A stretch of DNA of 64,000 bases from Bacillota bacterium. Lineage in GTDB: Bacteria > Bacillota > Clostridia > Lachnospirales > Lachnospiraceae. The stretch is taken from assembly GCA_023437715.1 (NCBI GenBank), contig JAEZFK010000028.1, forward strand, positions 84,033 through 148,032, written 5' to 3'. The stretch's first letter is position 1. The number at the start of each line of letters is the position of its first letter. The translations under genes were made by a program, and so were the position numbers. Under the pieces are notes generated by a model. It saw only the letters and a program-made list of their open reading frames with translations, was not told where the DNA came from and made no database searches. Below are positions 25,988 to 33,571 of the stretch, piece after piece.

Positions 25988-26155
25988 ATGGAAAGCTTTT
26001 ATAGTCGTGAATGGAACTGCCTTGAGAAAAAACTCATTGTAGCCACCGCTTTTATGTCAGGAATCATCATAGGTTTTATCTTTGCTCCCATTAAAAAGGG
26101 CGTCTATTGCGGCAACCACAATGGGAATACCAGACTTCAAAGAAAAGAAGATTGA
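25988..26155 (+). CDS. Small single-pass membrane protein, unknown function
   Basis: A 55-residue protein with one central hydrophobic helix (LIVATAFMSGIIIGFIFAPI) flanked by a charged N-terminus and a basic tail. GAGGAGG precedes the ATG, a TATGATAAAAT promoter element lies just upstream, and a terminator follows. The pattern (short cytoplasmic N-terminus, helix ending FAPIKKG) recalls the YtxH-like small envelope proteins, but the match is only general. Confidence 0.6.
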   Translation: MESFYSREWNCLEKKLIVATAFMSGIIIGFIFAPIKKGVYCGNHNGNTRLQRKED

Positions 26156-26183
26156 TATTCAAAATGTAATCTGGGAAGATTTT

Positions 26184-26210
26184 GACCGTTTTCATTTTTT
26201 TGAAGCGGTC
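26184..26210 (+). terminator. Terminator of the small membrane-protein gene
   Basis: Stem GACCGTTTTCA / TGAAGCGGTC (one bulge) with a following ATTTTCTGTTT tract. Confidence 0.55.
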
Positions 26211-26272
26211 ATTTTCTGTTTCCGTTTTTCCTTTTACCGGCAGAATCCTGCTTCCTGAAAGCCTTTCATTCA

Positions 26273-26312
26273 AAAAAAGGAAGAACACAAATCATCAAAT
26301 CTGCGTTCTTCC
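26273..26312 (-). terminator. Terminator of pta
   Basis: Minus-strand stem GGAAGAAC / GTTCTTCC closes a partly paired loop and is followed by TTTTTTT, 34 bases past the pta stop. Confidence 0.75.
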
Positions 26313-26345
26313 CCTTTTCCCGATCCGCCAAATTACAAAGCAGGC

Positions 26346-27317
26346 TTATATCAGAGACGCTGTAATAATCGACATTTTATAGACTTCATCTGCATTGCAG
26401 CCTCTTGAAAGATCATTAATCGGAGCATTCAATCCCTGTAAAATAGGGCCAAAGGCCTCAAAGCCTCCTAATCGCTGTGCCATTTTATAACCAATATTTC
26501 CGGCATCAATATTGGGGAAAATAAAGGTGTTGGCATGTCCGGCCACTCCGGAGCCCGGTGCTTTTGTCTTCGCCACTACAGGAGAAAAAGCGGCATCAAA
26601 CTGTAATTCTCCGTCTGCCGGAAAATCCAGATCCATTGCTTTTAATTTCTCAGCTGCCTTGCGCACCTTATCAACGGATTCACCTTTTCCGGAACCCAGA
26701 GTGCTGTAGGAAAGCAATGCAACCTTGGGATCAATGGAAAAGGTCCTGGCTGTTCTGGCAGTTTCCAGTGCGATTTCCACCAGCTCGTCCTCATTGGGAT
26801 CAACATTAATGGCGCAGTCAGCCATGGCATACATTTCATTGCCGTTTTCCGCTTCACGATAGAGAATAAAGCAGCTGGAAACAATCTTGCTGCCCGGCTT
26901 GGTTTTAATCAGCTGTAAAGCCGGTCTTACCGTATCGGCCGTAGAATAGGTGGCTCCGCCCAGCAGGCAGTCCGCTTTCCCCATCTTCACCAGCATTGTG
27001 CCGAAGTAATTGGATTTTGCAAGGGCTTCGCGGCAGGCCGCTTCATCCATCTTGCCTTTTCTCAGCTCCACCATTTTACCTACCATGCCATCAAATCCGT
27101 CATAGTTAAGAGGATCTATTTTCTCAATGCCGTCAACAGGCCAGCCGTATTCCCTGGCGGCTGCGTCTATTTCATCAGGATTTCCCAGAAGAATCGGGGT
27201 GAGGATGCCTTCTTTATAAAGACGGCTGGCCGCTTCCAGGATTCTGGGGTCAGTGCCTTCTGTAAATACGATTCTTCTTTTCTGCCCTTTCAGTCCGGCG
27301 ATCATATGATCAAACAT
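26346..27317 (-). CDS. pta: Phosphate acetyltransferase
   Basis: A 323-residue Pta, converting acetyl-CoA plus phosphate to acetyl phosphate and CoA, the first step of acetate and ATP formation. It is the short form without the N-terminal P-loop extension. Family segments include IVFTEGTDPRILEAAS near the start, GKADCLLGGATYSTADTVRP (near 117), SYSTLGSGKGESVDKV (near 200) and FPNIDAGNIGYKMAQRLGG (near 270). GGAGGG precedes the ATG. No ackA is adjacent, so acetate kinase must lie elsewhere. Confidence 0.95.
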   Translation of the reverse strand: MFDHMIAGLKGQKRRIVFTEGTDPRILEAASRLYKEGILTPILLGNPDEIDAAAREYGWPVDGIEKIDPLNYDGFDGMVGKMVELRKGKMDEAACREALAKSNYFGTMLVKMGKADCLLGGATYSTADTVRPALQLIKTKPGSKIVSSCFILYREAENGNEMYAMADCAINVDPNEDELVEIALETARTARTFSIDPKVALLSYSTLGSGKGESVDKVRKAAEKLKAMDLDFPADGELQFDAAFSPVVAKTKAPGSGVAGHANTFIFPNIDAGNIGYKMAQRLGGFEAFGPILQGLNAPINDLSRGCNADEVYKMSIITASLI

Positions 27318-27410
27318 GTTTTTTCCCTCCGTAATAATATTTTGTTATATAAAGTATAATTCTTATGGCATGAGGAATCAACAACTTTTTGCCGAATAAT
27401 ACGTTATAAT

Positions 27411-28352
27411 TCAAGTATTAACCAAACCGCTTAAAAAAATCACCAGCGTCTGTGTCCCCACAATGAGAATATAGTTCTGAACCGAAAGGGCAAAGGTCTT
27501 TTCTTTAATCTGCTCTTTCCTGAAGCGGCAGATATTCTTATGCACGGGAATAATGGTGAGCAGAGCCAGCAGGCAGACCGGAGACAGAATATTCAAAGCG
27601 ACGGATGCCGCCCATGTAAAGTAAGTAATATAGTACAGTCCGGCAAAAATATGAAGCGCCTGTTTGCCTAAAAAATATGACAGCGTATACCGCCCTACTG
27701 CGATATCCTTTTCCAGATCACAGATATTGTTGGCCAGCATAATATTGGCAGTCGCACAAATCGGACCGGCGGAAAACAAAACCAGGGCAAAGACGGGCCC
27801 AAGGTTTAAGGCGAACCGGACCGTATGCCAATCCCCATTCAGGGTCAGAAACGTTCCCGGCGGCAGATTCATATAAAGCATCAGAAAAGGAATAAACAGT
27901 CCGTAAAACAGTCCTGAAAAAAATTCCCCCAAGGGCAGACGGGATATGGGAATCGGCCCCCAGGTGTAAAATACGCCGCAGAGAAAACACAGTCCGCCCA
28001 GCAGCAGCACAACTAAATCCGTGCGGTATGCCAGCGTAAGGCCTAAAACAGTGCTCACGCCTAACAGCAGATAAATAATAAGCCTGCCCGTGCTCCGGGA
28101 AAACGGCAGCTTCTGGCCATTGGTTTTGGTGTCAATGTAGTTATTGATTGCGGTTGTCGTTAAGTCGAATAAAAACATGGAACCCAAAAACAGAAGCGTG
28201 CGCTCTGCATTCACCGGCTGTCTGCGGTAAAATAAGTAAGCCAGAGACATGAGAAACGGAAGCAGACTTGTAATTTTAGTGCGTATTTCAACGAATTCTA
28301 TAAACTTTTTCGTATTAGAATGATAACCAACTTGAACCGTTTTTGTTTGCAT
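27411..28352 (-). CDS. UbiA-family prenyltransferase (MenA-like)
   Basis: A 313-residue membrane protein with about nine helices. UbiA enzymes move a prenyl chain onto an aromatic or other acceptor using Mg2+ bound by two Asp-rich motifs. Here motif 1 is degenerate, NNYIDTKTN instead of NDxxDxxxD, while motif 2 is kept as NICDLEKD. The overall pattern resembles MenA, yet no menaquinone genes are nearby and the host is probably anaerobic. GAGGA precedes the ATG. The acceptor is unknown; a cell-envelope or quinone-like lipid is possible. Confidence 0.78.
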   Translation of the reverse strand: MQTKTVQVGYHSNTKKFIEFVEIRTKITSLLPFLMSLAYLFYRRQPVNAERTLLFLGSMFLFDLTTTAINNYIDTKTNGQKLPFSRSTGRLIIYLLLGVSTVLGLTLAYRTDLVVLLLGGLCFLCGVFYTWGPIPISRLPLGEFFSGLFYGLFIPFLMLYMNLPPGTFLTLNGDWHTVRFALNLGPVFALVLFSAGPICATANIMLANNICDLEKDIAVGRYTLSYFLGKQALHIFAGLYYITYFTWAASVALNILSPVCLLALLTIIPVHKNICRFRKEQIKEKTFALSVQNYILIVGTQTLVIFLSGLVNT

Positions 28353-28483
28353 AGCTGTCCTCTTTCATAATTAAATTCAAATGTTCAAAATAATAAAACA
28401 TCCTTTCGACCATGAATACGATTGTATTTGATAATATTATAACAATGTTAAAAAATAGTCAATAGAAAAGCCCTCTCTGTAAT

Positions 28484-29050
28484 CTATGGCTTAATTTTCC
28501 CTTCTTTATAATGCTTGCGGCACAAGGAAACATATTTATCATTTGCGCCCATGGATACCTGCTCTCCTTTTCTGATTATGTTTCCATTTTCATCAATTCT
28601 CGCATTCATATTCGCGCCATTGCCGCACCAGCAAACAGTCTTCAGTTCCTGAATCTCATCTGCCAGCTCCATCAAACGCTTTGATCCGGGGAAAAGGTGA
28701 GATGTGAAATCAATTCTGAGTCCAAAGCAAATAACCGGAATATGGTATTCGTCCACAATATCAGAAAGCTGATCAATGTCAGCTTCCGTAAGAAACTGTG
28801 CCTCGTCTACAATTACCGCATCTAATTCCCTGATTGACTGATTGTCATATTTTTGAAATTCGGACCACAAAATACACTCCGCTTCCAGTCCTATTCTTGA
28901 CCTGATCTTCTTTTTTCCATCCCTGGTTTCTATATCAGGTTTTATCAGCAAAACATTTTTTCCTTTTTCAATAAAGTTGTATCTGGTCATCAGAGCGTTT
29001 GCCGTCTTAGAGCTTCCCATCGCACCATATCTAAAAAACAACTTAGCCAT
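28484..29050 (-). CDS. tdk: Thymidine kinase
   Basis: A 188-residue type II thymidine kinase that phosphorylates thymidine for salvage. The P-loop is GAMGSSKTANAL, the Walker B-like strand VIVDEAQFL (near 88), and the lasso region carries the structural zinc site CWCGNGANMNAR (near 142) plus a C-terminal CRKH. AAGGAG precedes the ATG. It is a monocistronic gene divergent from the cis-prenyltransferase-like gene. Confidence 0.93.
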   Translation of the reverse strand: MAKLFFRYGAMGSSKTANALMTRYNFIEKGKNVLLIKPDIETRDGKKKIRSRIGLEAECILWSEFQKYDNQSIRELDAVIVDEAQFLTEADIDQLSDIVDEYHIPVICFGLRIDFTSHLFPGSKRLMELADEIQELKTVCWCGNGANMNARIDENGNIIRKGEQVSMGANDKYVSLCRKHYKEGKIKP

Positions 29051-29261
29051 TTGTTTCTCCTTTGCTTTAAATAAATATGTCCTATGTTAATTTATCATAA
29101 AATCATACGATTGATAAGAGAGCAAAGAGATTTTTTTAAATAATTCCCCCATAACAGCAATCCTTCGGCTTGTTTACCAGAGGAAGAATTATGGATGAGA
29201 AAAAAATGGCTATACTTTCTATATAATTCAAATATAGCAGGGAAAAAATGGAGGAAAGTAT

Positions 29262-29885
29262 ATGAGAATTCCAAATCACATCGGAATTATACCAGACGGC
29301 AACCGCCGCTGGGCCCTTGGAAAAGGAATGGGGAAAGAGGAAGGGTATGATAATGGAATATCCCCTGGAATGACCCTTTATCACTTGTGCAGAAAACTGG
29401 GAATTAACGAAATGACCTTTTACGGCTTTACCGTGGACAATACAAAGCGCCCCTCAGTCCAAAGGGAGGCATTTTCAAAGGCGTGCGTAAAAGCCGTGGA
29501 GGAGCTTTCAAAGGAAGATGCCGAGCTTCTGGTTCTGGGGAAGACAACGTCAGCCATGTTTCCGGAGGAACTGAAGCCATATACCAACAGACACAGGTTC
29601 GGCAATGGGGGGATGAAAATCAACTTTCTGGTCAATTACAGCTGGGAGTGGGATCTGGGACTTCATGACGGAGCCATAGGACCTAAATTAAAAACCGCCG
29701 ATGTTTCCAGAATTGATCTGGTGATCCGGTGGGGAGGCCGCAGAAGGCTGTCAGGTTTCCTGCCGGTACAATCCGTTTACTCAGATATGTATGTTATCGA
29801 TGATTACTGGCCGGATTTTACGCCCCAGCATGTATATGATGCGATTGAATGGTATTCCAGGCAGGATGTGACCCTGGGCGGTTAA
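29262..29885 (+). CDS. Short cis-prenyltransferase (UppS-like) homologue
   Basis: A 207-residue protein related to undecaprenyl diphosphate synthase, about 40 residues shorter than the housekeeping enzyme. The diphosphate-binding loop GIIPDGNRRWA is intact and the next motif reads YGFTVDNTKRP. The C-terminal motif is altered: IRWGGRRRLSGF where UppS has IRTxGExRxSNF, so the Glu and Asn are missing. GGAGGAAAG precedes the ATG. It may be a divergent enzyme making a short or different prenyl chain, or have lost activity. A true uppS should exist elsewhere in the genome. Confidence 0.78.
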   Translation: MRIPNHIGIIPDGNRRWALGKGMGKEEGYDNGISPGMTLYHLCRKLGINEMTFYGFTVDNTKRPSVQREAFSKACVKAVEELSKEDAELLVLGKTTSAMFPEELKPYTNRHRFGNGGMKINFLVNYSWEWDLGLHDGAIGPKLKTADVSRIDLVIRWGGRRRLSGFLPVQSVYSDMYVIDDYWPDFTPQHVYDAIEWYSRQDVTLGG

Positions 29886-30069
29886 AGTTGCATAAATTAC
29901 CCATAAACGCTTATAAAAATCGAAGATTGTTCATTCATATTTTCTTCATATACCGTACAAAAAATATTTACATCTTCTACAAACTTTTTTCACATCTGTC
30001 TCCTATAATAAAAACATAAACAAGAACAACTCCAAAACTTGTTTAATATAAGACTTTTTTTCATAACTC

Positions 30070-30107
30070 GCCGGTGAAACCCACATTTCACCGGCTCCTC
30101 CCTTTTT
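30070..30107 (+). terminator. Terminator in the uppS-like/pfp intergenic region
   Basis: Perfect arms GCCGGTGAAA and TTTCACCGGC are followed by a pyrimidine-rich tract ending in TTTTT. Confidence 0.7.
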
Positions 30108-30186
30108 ATGGGCAAAAAATCCCATCCTCCCATCTCCCGCCCCTGTCATATCATGTCGAAAAACATCCCAATTTGTATAATGACCG

Positions 30187-30215
30187 TTGCAAAGAAGTGC
30201 TTTCTATTATAGAAT
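30187..30215 (+). promoter_or_regulatory. Promoter of the phosphofructokinase gene
   Basis: TTGCAA and TAGAAT are 17 bases apart, 44 bases upstream of the ATG at 30259. Confidence 0.65.
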
Positions 30216-30258
30216 AATAGGCGTGGCATGGCATATGCAGATTTGGAGGATACCATAC

Positions 30259-31476
30259 ATGAAGAAAAATGCAATCGTAGGACAGTCCGGCGGACCAACC
30301 GCCGTAATCAATGCAAGCCTTTACGGAATCATCAGGGAGGGAATGATTCATGAGGAAATCGGCCGTATTTACGGCATGGTCAACGGCATTGAGGGTTTCA
30401 TGTCCGGCAGCTATATGGATTTGACTGGAGAGTTAACAGAGGAAGAGCTGGAGCTTCTTAAACTGACACCGGCGGCCTACTTGGGCTCCTGCCGCTATAA
30501 ACTTCCCGATGACTTGTCTTCTCCTTTTTATCCGGCTCTTTTTGAGAAATTCCGGGCTTTGGAAATCGGATATTTCTTTTACATCGGCGGAAATGATTCC
30601 ATGGACACGGTAAGCAAGCTTTCCCGCTATGCCGCCCATCATGGAAGCGGCATCCGTTTCATCGGAGTTCCCAAAACCATTGACAATGACTTAATTCTCA
30701 CGGACCACACGCCCGGATATGGAAGCGCCGCCAAATACGTGGCAAATACGGTCCGCGAAATCGTCCTTGACGCTTCTATTTACCAGCAGAAGTCCGTCAC
30801 CATCGTGGAGCTGATGGGCCGTCATGCGGGATGGCTGACAGCCGCCAGCGCCCTGGCCAGAAAATTTGAGGGAGATAATCCCGTACTCATTTACCTTCCT
30901 GAAACGGATTTCGACTTTGAACAGCTTGCATCCGATGTAAAGGCTGCCCTGACTAGAAAAAGCTCTGTCATTATCTGTATTTCGGAAGGACTCTCCGATG
31001 CAAAGGGCAAATTCATCTGTGAATATGCGGATGAGGCCCGCCTGGATACTTTCGGACATAAAATGCTGACCGGAAGCGGAAAAATCCTGGAAAATTTCAT
31101 CCGCAGCCGTTTCGGCATAAAGGTCCGTTCCGTTGAGCTGAATGTGAACCAGCGCTGCTGCGGAATGATGGCCTCTGCAACGGATATAGAGGAATCCGCC
31201 CAGGCAGGCGCAGAGGGTGTAAAAGCCGCCCTGGATGGCTGTACCGGGAAAATGATCTCCTTTTCCCGTACCGGAAATTCCCCTTATTCCATAGAATACA
31301 CCACCGTTGATGTCAATGAAGTCTGCAATCAGGAAAAGCTGTTTCCGGCAGAATGGATCTGCGGCAATGGCACAGATGTGACTGAGGATTTTCTGGAATA
31401 CGCCCTGCCTTTAATCCAGGGAGAATTAGAAAGAAAAATGGAAGACGGCAGGCCGGTATACTTATACCGCAGCTAA
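30259..31476 (+). CDS. pfp: Phosphofructokinase, pyrophosphate-dependent type
   Basis: A 405-residue group III phosphofructokinase, converting fructose 6-phosphate to the 1,6-bisphosphate in glycolysis. The N-terminal GQSGGPTAVINASL binds the phosphoryl donor. GGNDSMDTVSKL and GVPKTIDNDL (with TIDND) hold the catalytic residues, and the Lys/Asn replacements of the ATP-type Gly are those linked to pyrophosphate use. MGRHAGWLTA (near 180) is the sugar-phosphate loop. The start is the ATG at 30259 with TGGAGG; a longer frame runs into the promoter. A strong terminator follows. Confidence 0.92.
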   Translation: MKKNAIVGQSGGPTAVINASLYGIIREGMIHEEIGRIYGMVNGIEGFMSGSYMDLTGELTEEELELLKLTPAAYLGSCRYKLPDDLSSPFYPALFEKFRALEIGYFFYIGGNDSMDTVSKLSRYAAHHGSGIRFIGVPKTIDNDLILTDHTPGYGSAAKYVANTVREIVLDASIYQQKSVTIVELMGRHAGWLTAASALARKFEGDNPVLIYLPETDFDFEQLASDVKAALTRKSSVIICISEGLSDAKGKFICEYADEARLDTFGHKMLTGSGKILENFIRSRFGIKVRSVELNVNQRCCGMMASATDIEESAQAGAEGVKAALDGCTGKMISFSRTGNSPYSIEYTTVDVNEVCNQEKLFPAEWICGNGTDVTEDFLEYALPLIQGELERKMEDGRPVYLYRS

Positions 31477-31496
31477 ATATGAGCCGTCAAAACAGA

Positions 31497-31536
31497 CAGA
31501 GAGGCACAGCCGTTTTTTCCCGGCTGTGCCTCTCTG
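31497..31536. terminator. Bidirectional terminator
   Basis: Sixteen-base perfect arms (CAGAGAGGCACAGCCG and complement) around an 8-base loop serve both pfp and the minus-strand operon ending at 31567; the minus side has TCTGTTTT. Confidence 0.88.
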
Positions 31537-31566
31537 TTCATCATCAGATAGTGCTTATAGGGTGCT

Positions 31567-32928
31567 TCAGCAATAAGGTTCAAGGAATGCCCCCTGAGCC
31601 TTTAATGTTTCCCTGAGCTGTTCCACGTCAATTGCTGCAACACCGGTCTTATCTCTTGCGGCAAGAGCGGCCGCAGTGCCGGCTCCCTGGCTGACAGCCA
31701 TGAGTATTGGAGTCACCCGGACGGCCGCACAGGCTTCATGAGTTGCACTCATACAGCGCCCTGTCACCAGCAGGTTATCCAGCTCATTTGTATACAGGCA
31801 GCGGTATGGGATGGAATACCAGCTTCCTTTTTTGAGATAATGATGCTCCATGGTACCCCCATCGGGTGAATGGATATCAATGGGATAGCCTCCCATGGCA
31901 ATCGCATCCTCAAACATTTTATTTTCAAGCAGGTCGGAGGCAGTCAGCTTGTAAGCGCCATTGATCTTGCGGCTTTCCCTGACGCCGATATATGGTCCCG
32001 TAGAGGCGATTACAGCATTTTCAAATCCGGGTATGTATTTTTTCATGAATTTCACAATAATATGAGCCTGTTTTCTTCCTTCTATTTCCGCCTCTGTCAG
32101 ATCAAAGGAATCCACCGCACTTTTTTTAATGATGCGGGACATATTAAGGATATATTCTCCCAGATTGTTGGTTTCAAAGCAAAGCACCATATCCCTGTCA
32201 ACAGGAAACTCTCCTGCTTCTCTCGCCTTTCTGACAATGGAATATGCTCCCTGCATGCCGCTTCTTGGGATCAGCTCCAGGCGGTCAAAGGGAATGGTTG
32301 GGAGCATGTCGTCCGAATGCTCCTTTATATATTCAATCATCCTGTCCCTGTCCACATTCCGTACCTTGATGTTCATGGTCATAGGCTGGGCAAGATGGTC
32401 CTCTTCTCTTCCATAGACACTTCCGATTCCTGCATGGGTCGCTAAATCCGCATCTGCCGAAGCGTCAATAAAAACTGATCCGGTCACATCGAAGAACCCC
32501 TGCTTTCCATAGAGATGCACCTTGCTGATTCTGCTGCCCTCCCGCTCACATCCTGTGTATACGGTATGATACAGAAGGTCCGCTCCTGCTTCCCGTACCA
32601 TGGTCTCTAAAACCAGCTTAAGTCCCTCTGCGTCAAAAGGGGTTACGGAGCTGGCATAGCCCACGAAATCCTCCATATGGCCTGGGGAAAAGCCTTCTTC
32701 TACCATGCGTTCCACAATCTCCTGTGCAATCCCAAAAACCACCTGCGTAGCGCCTGCATGAAAGGTCATCTGGGGGCCTGTGCCCGCCATGGTCAGCATT
32801 CCGCCCAGACATCCGTTCTGCTCCACAAGAAGCGTCCTGGCTCCGTTTCTGGCACTGGCAATAGCCGCCGCGGTACCTGCCGGGCCGCCCCCGATGATAA
32901 CCACATCATAATTTAAATCCTGTTTCAT
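31567..32928 (-). CDS. FAD-dependent oxidoreductase (FAD_oxidored family)
   Basis: A 453-residue flavoprotein. The Rossmann motif VVIIGGGPAGTAAAIAS lies near residue 8, with the acidic residue ending the second strand in TLLVEQNGCLGGMLT. A second conserved stretch is FIDASADADLATHAG (near 160), and the C-terminal NLLVTGRCMSATHEACAAVR closes the flavin site. The PF12831 family oxidises varied small compounds, and the enzyme is cytoplasmic. AGGAGG precedes the ATG at 32928. It is last in the ROK-barrel-permease-HyuA-HExxH operon and probably acts on the same substrate or an intermediate. Confidence 0.87.
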   Translation of the reverse strand: MKQDLNYDVVIIGGGPAGTAAAIASARNGARTLLVEQNGCLGGMLTMAGTGPQMTFHAGATQVVFGIAQEIVERMVEEGFSPGHMEDFVGYASSVTPFDAEGLKLVLETMVREAGADLLYHTVYTGCEREGSRISKVHLYGKQGFFDVTGSVFIDASADADLATHAGIGSVYGREEDHLAQPMTMNIKVRNVDRDRMIEYIKEHSDDMLPTIPFDRLELIPRSGMQGAYSIVRKAREAGEFPVDRDMVLCFETNNLGEYILNMSRIIKKSAVDSFDLTEAEIEGRKQAHIIVKFMKKYIPGFENAVIASTGPYIGVRESRKINGAYKLTASDLLENKMFEDAIAMGGYPIDIHSPDGGTMEHHYLKKGSWYSIPYRCLYTNELDNLLVTGRCMSATHEACAAVRVTPILMAVSQGAGTAAALAARDKTGVAAIDVEQLRETLKAQGAFLEPYC

Positions 32929-32980
32929 ATACTTCCTCCTTTCTTCTTTCCTGCCCTGTTTTCCTGTCAGGCCCTTCGCT

Positions 32981-33547
32981 CTATGGGGTGTAAAGGTCTG
33001 CCGGTAAATTATTTGACAGCTGATAATAGCGGCCGGCAAACCCATGGGCTCCGATTTCCGATAAGGCCCGGATCCCTGTCCGCCCGATTTTCAGACGGCC
33101 CAGCTTCACCATGGGGACCTGATAATCCTTACTGGTCATCCCCAGCTCATTCCATTCGAGGAAATGATAGTATTCATGGCTTAGTATCAGGTTTACCGCC
33201 TCATCCAGCTCCATTCCATTTTCCTCTGCCCAGAGTGAAATAGATTTCATATAGAGCTGGATCCGCTTCTGTCCGGTCAGATAATCACTGAAGTATCTTT
33301 GATTCCCCATGACATAGTCCCTATCTGCCTTTATACAGGTGAGGCCGCTTTCTTCAGCAATTCTTAAAAAGTTTCTTTCTCCCCGGTAACGCCCGAAAAC
33401 CATCTCTGCGGCCCTTACTCCCTTAAGCCAGGCGTTGTCTATGATTTTTGATCTGTCACATTCAGGGACCTTGCCGTAACAGCTGTCACGGCTCAGCTCC
33501 TCCTTTGCCAGCTCCCTGCCGGGAAAGGGCATGGAAATTTTATTCAC
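32981..33547 (-). CDS. Putative HExxH metallopeptidase-like protein
   Basis: A 188-residue protein with SHEYYHFLEW near residue 128, a match to the HExxH zinc-protease motif. A later ALSEIGAHGFA (near 164) could provide the third ligand Glu, as in the ImmA/IrrE and gluzincin-like groups. There is no signal peptide. The start is a GTG at 33547 with GGTGAAAG upstream. It lies 24 bases after the HyuA-like gene and before the FAD oxidoreductase, so it is part of the catabolic operon. Whether it is a protease, regulator or amidohydrolase is not known. Confidence 0.68.
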   Translation of the reverse strand: MNKISMPFPGRELAKEELSRDSCYGKVPECDRSKIIDNAWLKGVRAAEMVFGRYRGERNFLRIAEESGLTCIKADRDYVMGNQRYFSDYLTGQKRIQLYMKSISLWAEENGMELDEAVNLILSHEYYHFLEWNELGMTSKDYQVPMVKLGRLKIGRTGIRALSEIGAHGFAGRYYQLSNNLPADLYTP

Positions 33548-33571
33548 AGGTCTTTCACCGCCTATCCGTTT

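Larger units (their letters stand above)
29886..30258 (+). other. Intergenic stretch before pfp
   Basis: This 373-base stretch has no convincing gene. It holds an A+T-rich part with a TATAAT near 30003, a terminator at 30070-30107 and the pfp promoter. The segment from about 30010 to 30107 could be a small transcript (see findings). Confidence 0.5.
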
